Positions 44,215 to 53,196 of a DNA stretch of 64,000 nt are shown one piece after another; position 1 is the first letter of the stretch; each line of letters opens with the position of its first letter. Source of the stretch: Saprospiraceae bacterium. GTDB lineage: Bacteria > Bacteroidota > Bacteroidia > Chitinophagales > Saprospiraceae. The translations under genes were made by a program, and so were the position numbers. The notes beneath the pieces were generated by a model. The model did not search any database. It saw nothing but the letters and a program-made list of their open reading frames with translations, and was not told the DNA's origin. The stretch lies in contig JAHDEL010000003.1 of the NCBI GenBank assembly GCA_020628855.1, forward strand, positions 49,578-113,577, given 5' to 3'.

Positions 44215-45110
44215 TGAAAGATTCTGAATTACTCCTCTCACAGCTGAATATACCGAGTCCACTACTCAAGCTGGACTCTAATTTTTTGAACTCATATCAA
44301 ATAGAAGCATGGATTAAAAGGGATGACCTTATTCATCCAATTATATCAGGAAATAAATATAGAAAGCTAAAAGGCTATCTGGAAGCATATTATAAAGGTC
44401 GATACAATGGAATCATCACCTTTGGTGGTGCGTATAGTAATCATCTCTATGCAACATCAGGTCTATGTGCATTACTCAATATTCCATTCTCAGCTATTGT
44501 TCGTGGTTTAGAGGCAGATCTAAGTAACTCTACCCTTTCTCTCTTAAAACAGAATAAGCATACAGTACATAGAGTAAGTAGAGCAGAATACAGAGAAAAA
44601 ACGAATGGGGAAACATATCGCAAGTTGATGTCCCAAAATCAGCTGCTTAGTATCAACGAAGGAGGCAATGGTTACGAAGCTCAAATAGGAATAGATGGCT
44701 TATATGACGAAATAGATAGCGCACTCAAGGATTTCGACATGCTCTGTGTGGCCTCTGGTACCGGAACTACTGCTTTAGGAATTCTTCATCATCTCGATAA
44801 ACGCAAGAATTGCAAACTCAATGTTTCACTTTGTGTGAGAGACAATTCTGTGAAAGAAAGACTGTTAAGTCACCCAAATAGCTCACAATTGATAATCACA
44901 CCAGAGCTATGGGGTGGATTTGCTAAAAAGAAAACACCATTAGAGCAATTTATCTTGGAATGGACTGATAATCACAGTATAGCTATCGAACATGTCTATA
45001 CCGGCAAGATGCTCTACAATATTTGGGAAGCCATCAAAAAGAAAGAAATTCCTTCGCACAGTAAAATTGTGATAATTCACACAGGTGGTTTGAGACCAGA
45101 AAGCCATTGA
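44214..45110 (+). CDS. PLP-dependent ACC deaminase / D-cysteine desulfhydrase family protein
   Basis: This fold-type II PLP enzyme has 298 residues. It has the lysine-bearing ISGNKYRKLKGYLEAY near residue 44, the substrate loop FGGAYSNHLYATSG near 74, the phosphate-binding ASGTGTTALGIL near 182, and HTGGLRP near the end. Family members deaminate ACC or split D-cysteine; sequence alone does not decide which, and both labels are often over-assigned. It begins on the kinase's stop (TAATG), so its translation is probably coupled to the sensor. Its last 34 bases overlap the end of the convergent purN. Confidence 0.85.
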   Translation: MKDSELLLSQLNIPSPLLKLDSNFLNSYQIEAWIKRDDLIHPIISGNKYRKLKGYLEAYYKGRYNGIITFGGAYSNHLYATSGLCALLNIPFSAIVRGLEADLSNSTLSLLKQNKHTVHRVSRAEYREKTNGETYRKLMSQNQLLSINEGGNGYEAQIGIDGLYDEIDSALKDFDMLCVASGTGTTALGILHHLDKRKNCKLNVSLCVRDNSVKERLLSHPNSSQLIITPELWGGFAKKKTPLEQFILEWTDNHSIAIEHVYTGKMLYNIWEAIKKKEIPSHSKIVIIHTGGLRPESH

Positions 45111-45661
45111 CTAATAACTCTAGGGTAATGAAAATGCTCTAATTTCAACACCTTTGATCCTATTGACTCAGAGTCATCGCTTGAACTTATTGCTAGGGTC
45201 GCTTGATGCAGAATTTTTCCTTTATCGTATTCAGCATTTACTACATGGATCGTTATACCAGTCTGAGTTTCTTGGGCATCTTTTACTGCTTGATGAACAT
45301 GCTTGCCATACATTCCCTTTCCACCAAATTTGGGTAGTAGAGAAGGATGGATGTTCAAAATATGATGAGGGAACACCATCAGTAAACGTTGACTAATTTT
45401 CCTTAAAAAACCAGCAAGGATAATTGCATCCACACGATTTGCTTTATGCAACGACAAAAGAAAATCATCAATTTCTTTAGGAGGCACATGGTCTGCATTT
45501 ATACCAAACTTGGCGGCTCTAGCCAACACACCAGCATTCTTTTTATTCGTAATCACATGACCAATTATGACATCTTCAGATTGTTGAAAGTATTGCATAA
45601 TTGCTTCTGCATTACTACCACTACCTGATGCAAGAATAATCAGTCTCTTTGGATCTCTCAA
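45077..45661 (-). CDS. purN: Phosphoribosylglycinamide formyltransferase
   Basis: This enzyme transfers a formyl group from 10-formyl-THF to GAR in purine synthesis. The 194-residue protein has LASGSGSNAEAIMQYF near residue 10, the folate/catalytic segment ILNIHPSLLPKFGGKGMYG near 103 (Asn and His of the catalytic triad), and VNAEYDKGKILHQ near 141 (Asp). Its ATG overlaps the stop of the DUF4835 gene as ATGA, so it is translated from the upstream operon. Its 3' end overlaps the convergent PLP gene by 34 bases. Confidence 0.95.
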   Translation of the reverse strand: MRDPKRLIILASGSGSNAEAIMQYFQQSEDVIIGHVITNKKNAGVLARAAKFGINADHVPPKEIDDFLLSLHKANRVDAIILAGFLRKISQRLLMVFPHHILNIHPSLLPKFGGKGMYGKHVHQAVKDAQETQTGITIHVVNAEYDKGKILHQATLAISSSDDSESIGSKVLKLEHFHYPRVISQWLSGLKPPV

Positions 45662-46563
45662 AACTTTTCAAGAACTTGATAATCCTCTGCGCGATAAGGA
45701 TCAAGCTTCACCATGATCTTGTAGGCTTTTGATCTTTGACCTGAAGCAGACGCTCTTAATACTTCTACAAGTTCCTCTTTCTTTGAGTCAGTGAACATCT
45801 GAATAATCTGGCTATTCGGGTAGATTTCATTGACTTGCTCAAGATTAGTAAGAGCATTAATCATGACGACAGTGCCTTTGTCTGGATCATTATGCATGAT
45901 ATCCAATCCTTTTCTATGGTATTCGTACATTGATTGTCTGACATCACGTGCCTTAGGATTGAAGATGTCTCCAATGATGTGATATCGACTTCGATTCGGC
46001 CCTTCAATGCTCCACTTATTATCAGAGCTTTTTATACTGGTTGGAATATTATCAACTATATTCTTAGCTATTCGAAAGTAATCTTCTCCTCCAAACGGAG
46101 AGAAAGTGTCATAATCATAACCCAAGATAATATATGCGTAATAAGTTAATAAGCTAGATAGCACATCTGTAAATGCGTCTTCATTATTCTGAATTGGTTG
46201 TAATTCGGTATATGAAAAAGTGAAGTCTTTATCATTTACGTTAAGCACTTGACTTGTATAATCACTTGCATAGACTGGTCTCAAAGACTGAAATAAAAAA
46301 TCTGTGTTGAACGTAGTTGCATTAACATCTTGCTTGATGAAGATTGTCAAATTGAATTCAATTTTCTCAAAATCTTCATATCGTTTACCTGTAAAGGAGG
46401 TATTGTTATAAAATTCTTCTATTTGTGATTTCAGTGTCTGAAAAACTTTTGGGTCTGCTGTCTGAAGAGCAGGGTGATTGATGGACACAGACACTTTGAA
46501 CTCTTGTGCTGCAAGATTAGCACCCATTATCAACACTAAACAAAAGACTAAAATATTCTTCAT
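45658..46563 (-). CDS. Exported DUF4835 family protein
   Basis: The 301-residue product begins with a signal peptide (MKNILVFCLVLIMGANLAAQ). It continues KVSVSINHPALQTADPKVFQ, the DUF4835 pattern widely found next to coaBC in Bacteroidota. Conserved pieces include YYAYIILGYDYDTFSPFGG near 150 and YEYHRKGLDIMHNDP near 230. Its function is unknown; it is predicted periplasmic. It lies downstream of coaBC (29-base gap) and overlaps purN. Confidence 0.85.
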   Translation of the reverse strand: MKNILVFCLVLIMGANLAAQEFKVSVSINHPALQTADPKVFQTLKSQIEEFYNNTSFTGKRYEDFEKIEFNLTIFIKQDVNATTFNTDFLFQSLRPVYASDYTSQVLNVNDKDFTFSYTELQPIQNNEDAFTDVLSSLLTYYAYIILGYDYDTFSPFGGEDYFRIAKNIVDNIPTSIKSSDNKWSIEGPNRSRYHIIGDIFNPKARDVRQSMYEYHRKGLDIMHNDPDKGTVVMINALTNLEQVNEIYPNSQIIQMFTDSKKEELVEVLRASASGQRSKAYKIMVKLDPYRAEDYQVLEKF

Positions 46564-46592
46564 TGCAATAAAACGTAATACCTACCGATCTC

Positions 46593-47798
46593 TTATGTCT
46601 TGAAATAATTATTTTCAATATAATCGAGGATATCAATAGCTACCTCTTCTTTTGGCTTAAGTCCATATTCTGTTTTTGAGCCATCATTCTTCAGGATAGA
46701 TACTTTATTCGTGCTCTTTCCGAATCCTGCTCCTTTATTTGCAAGAGTATTCAGCACTATGCAATCAAAGTTTTTCTTTTCTATTTTCTTGAATGCATTT
46801 TGTTCAGCATTTTGAGTCTCTAAAGCAAATCCAACAAGGACTTGTCCTTTTTTCTTTACTTTTCCTAAGCTGGCAGCTATATCTGTGGTTCTTTCTAACT
46901 GCAAGGACATATCACTGCCTGACTTCTTTATCTTTTGATTGCTTGTTTTCGCAGGACGATAATCAGCTACTGCAGCAGACAAGATACTAAGATCAATAGT
47001 GTCAAACTGCTTCTGACAGCTTTCGTACATTTCTTGTGCACTTACTACATTGACAACTTCGATGGAGTCATCTTTAGGACGTAGATCTGTAGGTCCGAGT
47101 ACTAGAATAACTGCTGCTCCTCTGTTAGCAGCTTCTTCAGCAAGACAAATACCCATCTTACCTGTACTATGGTTACTCAGAAACCTAACTGGGTCAAGAG
47201 ATTCTTTGGTAGGACCTGCAGTGATCAAAACACGCTTCCCGACTAGTGAGCTATGACGTTGAAATTTTTCTACTAGAAAACTAACGATATCTTCCGGTTC
47301 TGCCATTCTTCCTTCTCCAATTAACCCACTCGCAAGGTAACCGCTTCCAATAGGAATTTCTTCGATATCATCTTCACTCAATTGCTTTCGATTGCGCAAA
47401 GTTGAAGGATGTTTCCACATGTCTCTGTCCATTGCCGGAGCATAATACACAGGACACTTGGCAGACAAATAAACAGCCAAAACAATATTATTGGCAAAAC
47501 CACCAACCATGCCTGCAATGGTATTAGCTGTACAAGGAGCTATAATCATTGCATCAGCCCATAGGCCTAACTCAACGTGATTATTCCAAGCATCATTAGA
47601 TACAACATCAGTATAAACTTCAGATTTTGATAAAGATGCAAATGTGAGTGGGGCTACAAATTTAGCTGCTGAAGGTGTCATTATCACCTTGACTTCTGCG
47701 CCTGCTTTCTGCAATAGCCTTAATAGGATTACTGATTTGTAAGCGGCTATACTCCCAGTTACCGCTAATAAGATTTTTTTACTCTGAAGAGAAGACAA
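46593..47798 (-). CDS. coaBC: Bifunctional phosphopantothenoylcysteine decarboxylase / phosphopantothenate--cysteine ligase
   Basis: This protein performs two coenzyme A biosynthesis steps. The 401 residues contain an N-terminal flavoprotein decarboxylase (LLAVTGSIAAYKS at 10-22, APCTANTIAGMVGGFANN near 88, YYAPAMDRDMWKHPS near 117, and the substrate flap ASGLIGEGRMAEPED). The C-terminal CTP-dependent ligase (from about 185) has VLITAGPTKESLDPVRFLSN, GKMGICLAEEA and SAAVADYRP. The flap has Ser where the E. coli enzyme has catalytic Cys158 (ACGD). I recall the same change in other Bacteroidota sequences. It starts 24 bases after rpoZ. Confidence 0.94.
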   Translation of the reverse strand: MSSLQSKKILLAVTGSIAAYKSVILLRLLQKAGAEVKVIMTPSAAKFVAPLTFASLSKSEVYTDVVSNDAWNNHVELGLWADAMIIAPCTANTIAGMVGGFANNIVLAVYLSAKCPVYYAPAMDRDMWKHPSTLRNRKQLSEDDIEEIPIGSGYLASGLIGEGRMAEPEDIVSFLVEKFQRHSSLVGKRVLITAGPTKESLDPVRFLSNHSTGKMGICLAEEAANRGAAVILVLGPTDLRPKDDSIEVVNVVSAQEMYESCQKQFDTIDLSILSAAVADYRPAKTSNQKIKKSGSDMSLQLERTTDIAASLGKVKKKGQVLVGFALETQNAEQNAFKKIEKKNFDCIVLNTLANKGAGFGKSTNKVSILKNDGSKTEYGLKPKEEVAIDILDYIENNYFKT

Positions 47799-47822
47799 GA
47801 GCCGCTAGGGTTTCTTGAGGGC

Positions 47823-48179
47823 TTACTCCTCATCCATTTTATTGCCATTTCTATCTCTATACTCAAAATCAAGCATACCATTGAGATACTCATGTGTAGC
47901 AATAACCGTAGGGTTTGGAAGTCTTTCGTAAAATTTGGAGATTTCAATTTGCTCCTTATTCTCTATGATTTCCTCAATTCTGTCGGGAGTCACAGCAAAC
48001 TCTTCTAGTTTATTATTCAATTCGATTTTTAAATCATTTGATAATAGACTAGCTCTTTTGGCAATTACATTTAGAGCTTCATAGATATTAGTCGCTTCAT
48101 GTTCTGTAGTAAAACTAGCAATATCTTGTGCTTTAAGATTAGGGTCTATGTGCTGTAATTTAGTTCTCAAGTCCGACAT
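47823..48179 (-). CDS. rpoZ: DNA-directed RNA polymerase omega subunit, Bacteroidota type
   Basis: This accessory RNA polymerase subunit assists beta' folding. The 118-residue protein has the omega core at about 28-75 (NIYEALNVIAKRASLLSNDL, then KLEEFAV) with extra residues at both ends, as in Bacteroidota omega. It sits between bamD (20-base overlap) and coaBC, an arrangement that supports the call because rpoZ and coaBC are neighbours in much of the phylum. The divergence from proteobacterial omega explains the weak motif match. Confidence 0.85.
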   Translation of the reverse strand: MSDLRTKLQHIDPNLKAQDIASFTTEHEATNIYEALNVIAKRASLLSNDLKIELNNKLEEFAVTPDRIEEIIENKEQIEISKFYERLPNPTVIATHEYLNGMLDFEYRDRNGNKMDEE

Positions 48180-48978
48180 TCTGGATTTCTTTTAGAGATG
48201 AAATACAATTTGATTTTATTTTCTCAACCTCGCTCAAATACTTAGAGCTAGGATACTTTTCTATAAACTTACTTGCTTTCGATAAAGTTTCATTAAATCG
48301 AGCTTCCTTTTTGATAAATACACTGTTATCCGCTAATACATGACTACTATCCAGAATAATCCACTTTATCTCTTCTCCTCTTTTCGTTTCTGGAAAGTCT
48401 TTTATCATTGTTTCTAAGGAATTAATAGCAGCCTTATAATTCTTAATATCATAATACAGCCTACCTTGTTCAAAGGCCTTCTTCTCAAGCTTTGCACGCA
48501 TTTCGTCGATGAGTGTAGTCGCAACAGACGAGCGCTCACTATCTGGATATAAGTTGATGAATTTTTGAAATGCGGTAATCGCAGTCTCGGTATAAGTCTG
48601 ATCCAATCTATGATTCGGTGACAACTGGTACTGCGAATATGCAGCCATATACTGCGCTTCTTCCTTATAGGGACTAGTAAAGAAAGTATTGGCGTAATTT
48701 TCGAAATAATGCTGGGATAACAGAAACTGATCTTGATGATAATTACAATAAGCATATTTGTAAAACAAAACCTCTGCTTCCTTTTTCCCCCTATAAAAAG
48801 GTATTACTATGTCATACAGATTTTGAGCTTTGTAATAGTCTTTTTGGTCGTAATATGCATTAGCCTTTTCTAGGATAAGATTTGGGTCATTACTAGTTCT
48901 GACTCGTTCATATTCTGTCTTGCACGAGGTCAAGGCCGTTGCCAATACAAAGCTATATATGAGTAATCTGAAATTCAT
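48160..48978 (-). CDS. bamD: Outer membrane protein assembly factor BamD
   Basis: This outer membrane lipoprotein of the BAM complex has TPR repeats. The start at 48978 gives the lipoprotein signal MNFRLLIYSFVLATALTSC with the modified Cys at 19; the open frame extends 11 hydrophilic codons upstream, which were excluded. TPR-like units include NAYYDQKDYYKAQNLYDIVI near 42, FYKYAYCNYHQDQFLLSQHY near 73 and AITAFQKFINLYPDSE near 130. The length of 272 residues is typical. A possible promoter (TTG at 49018-49016, 20 bases, TATCTTCG at 48995-48988 on the minus strand) would leave almost no leader, supporting the later start. Confidence 0.88.
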   Translation of the reverse strand: MNFRLLIYSFVLATALTSCKTEYERVRTSNDPNLILEKANAYYDQKDYYKAQNLYDIVIPFYRGKKEAEVLFYKYAYCNYHQDQFLLSQHYFENYANTFFTSPYKEEAQYMAAYSQYQLSPNHRLDQTYTETAITAFQKFINLYPDSERSSVATTLIDEMRAKLEKKAFEQGRLYYDIKNYKAAINSLETMIKDFPETKRGEEIKWIILDSSHVLADNSVFIKKEARFNETLSKASKFIEKYPSSKYLSEVEKIKSNCISSLKEIQNVGLEN

Positions 48979-49084
48979 TTCGGAGCGCGAAGATACAGTT
49001 TTATCGTCCATAATTCAACTTTGTCAACACTTCAATAATTAACATACATTAGGATTACGAAAAACTCTTGGGAATCTTTGCAAG

Positions 49085-50980
49085 CTATCGATTAATGATA
49101 GTAAACTCTGTCCTTCTATTCTGCCTTCTGCCCATTGCTGTATCATTTGTTGCAATAGGTTCACTCTCTCCTTTTCCTTCATAGGAAACTCTAGCACTAT
49201 CGGCTCCTAAAGCTACTAATCTATTCTTTACAGACCTTGCTCTTTGTTGTGATAAAAGTAGGTTGTCGTCTTCGCTACCCACATTATCAGTATGACCAAT
49301 TATGTTCAAGCTAGAATTGGGATTGTCTTTTAGTATTTCTAATAGTTTCTTCATTTCATAATCCGACTCAGGCAACAGGTTATAACTACCTGACTCAAAG
49401 AAGATATTATTTAATACTATTGGTGCCGATGCAACTGGCTCCTGCTGTTCATCCTTACCAGGAATGCGTTGCATTCTCACGATATATTGAAATGGTGCTG
49501 TAATACTTGCTTCTTTAATTAAGTCGATATGTTCAGAATGCAACAAGTAACCTGGGGCTGTAACACTTATTGCATATGTTGAACCTGGATACAAGACTTG
49601 TACTGCTGTTCCGTCAGATCGGGTCTCCAAAGTATAATTTACATCTGCGTCAAAATATTGAATGTCAATACTTGCTTTCAATGGTTGATCTGTTACCATA
49701 TCTAAAACAGTCACTTCGAGATATGTTACTGGATTGGGACGAAATTCGTTCGGCAGGTCAAAAACAAAAATGTCTAAATTACCAGACTCCCGATCACTCG
49801 CAAAATAGGCCTTCTCTCCAAAAACATCAACGAAGAGAGCTCCTTCACTCAATTCTGTATTGATGGGATAACCTAAATTTTTAGCTCGTGTCCAAGTATT
49901 TCCATCTTTCTTGGACAAATAAATATCGAAATCACCCATTCCTGGCCAATAATCTGATCTAAAGTATAGTGAACTATTGTCTGGGTGAATGAATGGTGAA
50001 GCTTCGTTTCCTTTGGTGTTGATCATTGTATCGAGTAGCTCAGCTTTACTCCATTTCCCTTGAGTGTTTCTCTTACTCATATAAATGTCTTTACCACCAA
50101 CTCCACCCTTACGATCGGAGGTAAAAAACAACTCACTACCGTCGGCACTTAGTGTTGGTTGGGCATCCCAGGCAGATGAATTGATATTCGAACCCATATT
50201 CTTCACATCAGACCATTCTCCATTCTGCTTTTCTGATATATACAAATCAAATCTCCCTTTGCCATCACGACGACTATCGAGAGACAATATCAAAGTATTA
50301 CCATCAACACTAAGACAATGTGCTCCTTCATTAGATGGTGTATTCAGATTACTAACTGGTGAGGAGAGTTGATATTGACCTAAAGAATCTTTACTGCTAA
50401 GGAAAATATCTTCTTGACCTCCAATTCTTCGAGTGAAGATCATTGTTCCATCAAATGCTATACTCGGCAGATATTCGTGATGTTCCGAATTAATTTTCTC
50501 ATCAAGTTTTATTGGATTGAATTCGACAGGGTTGTTTATGGCATTCCTATAAAAATCAAAATGCTCTTTCTCTTTGAGGATCTTATCAAGTTGTTTCTTA
50601 TTCTCTTGTGATAATTCTATGACTTTACTCAATGCAGATTCTGCCAAATCAAATTGACCGAGTGCTTTGTGTGATTGATACAAAGTATATTGAACCTTTG
50701 GATTACCTGGTGAGAGTCTTGCCAATTGCATGAGATTTGGTAATGCTTTATCGTAAGCTTTATCGTCGAGATGCAACTTTGAAAGTGCTAAATACAAACC
50801 CTGAGCATCTGGAAATTTAACGATGGCTGACTCCAAAGACTGTATTGCCTTTGCTTTTCTATTCTTTTTGACAAGCTCTGAAACCTTCTTGAGTGTCTTA
50901 GTTACCTTCGGATTAGTTTGGGCGCTTAATGGACTTAAGCTGAAAAGGAAAAACAGAAATATTAAATGTCGAATTATCAT
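49085..50980 (-). CDS. OmpA-family protein with TPR and PD40 repeats
   Basis: The 631 residues comprise a signal peptide (MIIRHLIFLFFLFSLSPLSAQ) and TPR repeats at about 25-140. PD40/WD40-like beta-propeller repeats span about 165-405 (AWDAQPTLSADGSELFFTSD, EGAHCLSVDGNTLILSL), followed by a carboxypeptidase-regulatory-like domain at about 420-500. The C-terminal OmpA peptidoglycan-binding domain (about 520-631) has NIIGHTDNVGSEDDNLLLSQ and RRQNRRTEF. This architecture is very common in Bacteroidota and often associated with T9SS or gliding-type envelope complexes. It is transcribed after the TPR gene (38-base gap). Confidence 0.9.
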   Translation of the reverse strand: MIIRHLIFLFFLFSLSPLSAQTNPKVTKTLKKVSELVKKNRKAKAIQSLESAIVKFPDAQGLYLALSKLHLDDKAYDKALPNLMQLARLSPGNPKVQYTLYQSHKALGQFDLAESALSKVIELSQENKKQLDKILKEKEHFDFYRNAINNPVEFNPIKLDEKINSEHHEYLPSIAFDGTMIFTRRIGGQEDIFLSSKDSLGQYQLSSPVSNLNTPSNEGAHCLSVDGNTLILSLDSRRDGKGRFDLYISEKQNGEWSDVKNMGSNINSSAWDAQPTLSADGSELFFTSDRKGGVGGKDIYMSKRNTQGKWSKAELLDTMINTKGNEASPFIHPDNSSLYFRSDYWPGMGDFDIYLSKKDGNTWTRAKNLGYPINTELSEGALFVDVFGEKAYFASDRESGNLDIFVFDLPNEFRPNPVTYLEVTVLDMVTDQPLKASIDIQYFDADVNYTLETRSDGTAVQVLYPGSTYAISVTAPGYLLHSEHIDLIKEASITAPFQYIVRMQRIPGKDEQQEPVASAPIVLNNIFFESGSYNLLPESDYEMKKLLEILKDNPNSSLNIIGHTDNVGSEDDNLLLSQQRARSVKNRLVALGADSARVSYEGKGESEPIATNDTAMGRRQNRRTEFTIINR

Positions 50981-51018
50981 AATCAGGTCTTAGCTGACTA
51001 CACAACGAAAGAAAGTCT

Positions 51019-52038
51019 TTAGCTATTCTCTTTTAAGAGTCTTTGTGATTGTTTATCACCTAGTTCTGAGGCGTCTGTCCAATCCTTTATGTGACCACTT
51101 ACCCCACTCTTCCATTTTGCAATACCTCTTTGACGTAGTATATCTGAGTCACTAATTTCAAGAGGAGATTGTGGTTGCTCCATTGCCGCGTCAAATTGCT
51201 TAATTGACTCATCGTACTCTTCTTGTGCAAGCAACACTTCACCATAATAATAAGAGACCCATCTCTTCCAAATGATATTAGGGTTGCCCTTATCGAATTT
51301 TCTATTAGAAAAAAGCTTTAAATCGAAGGCTGCTTTTTCATATTGTTGTATTTCGAAATGAGCCTTTCCTTTATTTCTTCTGGCTTTCCAATATACTGGT
51401 TGGAGTGCTACGGATTTTTTTATCGCTTCTTCAAGGTCAGCAATTGCTTCTCCCAGCTTACCTTCTTCTAATAGTATTTTAGCTCTCCCGTAGTAGGCAT
51501 ATGGATTGGACGGATCAATACCAATACTTTTGGTATAATCTCGCATCGCATCATGGTTGCGTTGGAGCTGCTTATTGACTTTTGCTCTCTTTTGATATGC
51601 TTGAGCATGCCTATCATATTTCTCGATAGCCTTTGTTAAATGCTCTAGGGCTTGCTCTTCCTTTCCTTCTTCATCCATCAGTGCACGACCTTTCAGAAAT
51701 CTTTGAACAGCAATCTTATCACTGTTCGGTTCCATATGGTCATATTTCAAAACTTTGCCTTCTTCAATCAGCCATGCATCTATCTCTCCTGAAACTCCAA
51801 ATTGGCTACAATATTCAAGCAGGGCGATAGTATTTTTGTATGTTTTATCGAAGACTTGCTTTACGAATCTGGGGATGTTGAGCATCAGAGAATCCTTAAA
51901 AAAGATTTCCTCTGTCTCAAAAAGCGCATCTGATTTATGATAGTTCTCTGCACGATACTCGTACATTTTTACAGCCTTACTAAAGCTCTTTTCAGACCCA
52001 AATTCAATGTTACCCTGTATGATGGCTTTGTAAAGCAT
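51019..52038 (-). CDS. Tetratricopeptide repeat protein
   Basis: The 339 residues have no signal peptide and are predicted cytoplasmic. TPR units are visible from about 110 onward (EQALEHLTKAIEKYDRHAQA, DAMRDYTKSIGIDPSNPYAY, EAIADLEEAIKKSVALQPVY) and again near 275. The N-terminal 105 residues contain no recognisable motif. The function is unknown beyond protein binding. It lies on the minus strand between the terminator at 52060-52096 and the OmpA-family gene, and probably forms a unit with the latter. Confidence 0.78.
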   Translation of the reverse strand: MLYKAIIQGNIEFGSEKSFSKAVKMYEYRAENYHKSDALFETEEIFFKDSLMLNIPRFVKQVFDKTYKNTIALLEYCSQFGVSGEIDAWLIEEGKVLKYDHMEPNSDKIAVQRFLKGRALMDEEGKEEQALEHLTKAIEKYDRHAQAYQKRAKVNKQLQRNHDAMRDYTKSIGIDPSNPYAYYGRAKILLEEGKLGEAIADLEEAIKKSVALQPVYWKARRNKGKAHFEIQQYEKAAFDLKLFSNRKFDKGNPNIIWKRWVSYYYGEVLLAQEEYDESIKQFDAAMEQPQSPLEISDSDILRQRGIAKWKSGVSGHIKDWTDASELGDKQSQRLLKENS

Positions 52039-52059
52039 ATACTCTATGAAAAGAAAAAA

Positions 52060-52096
52060 CTATTCCAAAAAACACAAAATCCACTATTGAGTGGAT
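52060..52096 (-). terminator. Intrinsic terminator after the radical SAM gene
   Basis: On the minus strand ATCCACT (52096-52090) and AGTGGAT (52085-52079) pair perfectly around CAAT and are followed by TTTGTGTTTTTT. It separates the peptidase/radical SAM pair from the TPR gene. Confidence 0.72.
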
Positions 52097-52159
52097 AATA
52101 CCCTAAAGCAATTACAAAATCAAGTATTCTTTTGTTCAAAAATCTTGCAATTTTTCATG

Positions 52160-53194
52160 CTAATTTGCCCAGACTTTGCAACCTTCACTACAGTTAGCAC
52201 AAATATCTATTTCTTGTCTACCGATCAGGAGTTGGCTTCTGAAGTCGTTATACTGTGGACTATGCCATACTTGCTTAAGAGAAGCTTGTTTAAGGTCGCC
52301 TAATTTATGCTCAGCATCTTTGTCAAAACAACAAGGTACTACTACTCCGTCCCAAGTGACAACACAGCTGTGCCACATCTTCCAACAACGATTCACCAAT
52401 GCATGTTTAACTGTATATGTTCCATCAGACTGCATTTTATACCTGCTGTATTTTTCTATGGTAGGAATGAGTGGATTCCCATTTGAATAATCATAGACTT
52501 GGGCGGTTTTGAACTTGACTTCATCAACTCCGATTTGATCAGCTAATTCTTGGACTTCATGGATCTGATGCTCATTGGGCTTGACTACCAAAAACTGAAA
52601 AACTATATACGGCGTCTTGCTTTTTGCTTGTCGACGAGCCTCGACCACGTTTCGTGCGCCTTGAAGAACTGACTCCAATTTGCCTTCTTTTCTGTATTGC
52701 TCATAAGTTTCTTGGGTAGTCCCATCAATGGAAATGATCAATCTATCAAGTCCGCTTTCCACCGTTTTTGCAGCATTCTCATTATTTAGAAAATGGCCAT
52801 TCGTGGATGTGATTGTATAAATCCGTTTGCGAGATGCATAAGCAACCATTTCTAAGAAATCTGGATTTATGTATGGCTCACCCTGAAAATAAAAAATGAG
52901 ATAAGACAATGTATCGTAAAAACTATCAATACTTTGTCTGAAGAAATCTTTCTTCAAGTTCCCAGTTTCCCTTGTGAAAGATCTTAATCCACTAGGACAC
53001 TCAGGACATCTGAGATTGCATGCTGTTGTTGGTTCGAACGCAATTGACATTGGAAGACCCCATTGAATGGGTTTCCTAAGCAATCTTGTCACTTGATAAG
53101 AAGAATAGAGTTTAACTATATTAACTACCCTCTTTATCGAAGTCTTAGAAAAGAACCTCAACCCATCAAACAATGCAGCCCGAGTCATTATCAA
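52160..53194 (-). CDS. Radical SAM/SPASM domain protein
   Basis: The 344-residue protein has the radical SAM cluster motif CNLRCPEC (Cys59, Cys63, Cys66; CX3CX2C), the family GEP motif in FYFQGEPYINPDFLEMV near 101, and a strand-end VIFFQFL-like segment. A C-terminal SPASM domain with auxiliary-cluster cysteines follows (HSCVVTWDGVVVPCC near 275, CANCSEGC near 334). SPASM proteins modify peptides or other substrates; there is no peptide gene next to it, and the substrate is unknown. It starts 2 bases after the S46 peptidase stop. An alternative start is Met3. Confidence 0.88.
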   Translation of the reverse strand: MIMTRAALFDGLRFFSKTSIKRVVNIVKLYSSYQVTRLLRKPIQWGLPMSIAFEPTTACNLRCPECPSGLRSFTRETGNLKKDFFRQSIDSFYDTLSYLIFYFQGEPYINPDFLEMVAYASRKRIYTITSTNGHFLNNENAAKTVESGLDRLIISIDGTTQETYEQYRKEGKLESVLQGARNVVEARRQAKSKTPYIVFQFLVVKPNEHQIHEVQELADQIGVDEVKFKTAQVYDYSNGNPLIPTIEKYSRYKMQSDGTYTVKHALVNRCWKMWHSCVVTWDGVVVPCCFDKDAEHKLGDLKQASLKQVWHSPQYNDFRSQLLIGRQEIDICANCSEGCKVWAN

Positions 53195-53196
53195 TG

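Noticed and set aside
47765-47947. 60-codon minus-strand frame between coaBC and rpoZ
   Set aside because: It lies out of frame inside rpoZ and the start of coaBC and has no recognisable features.
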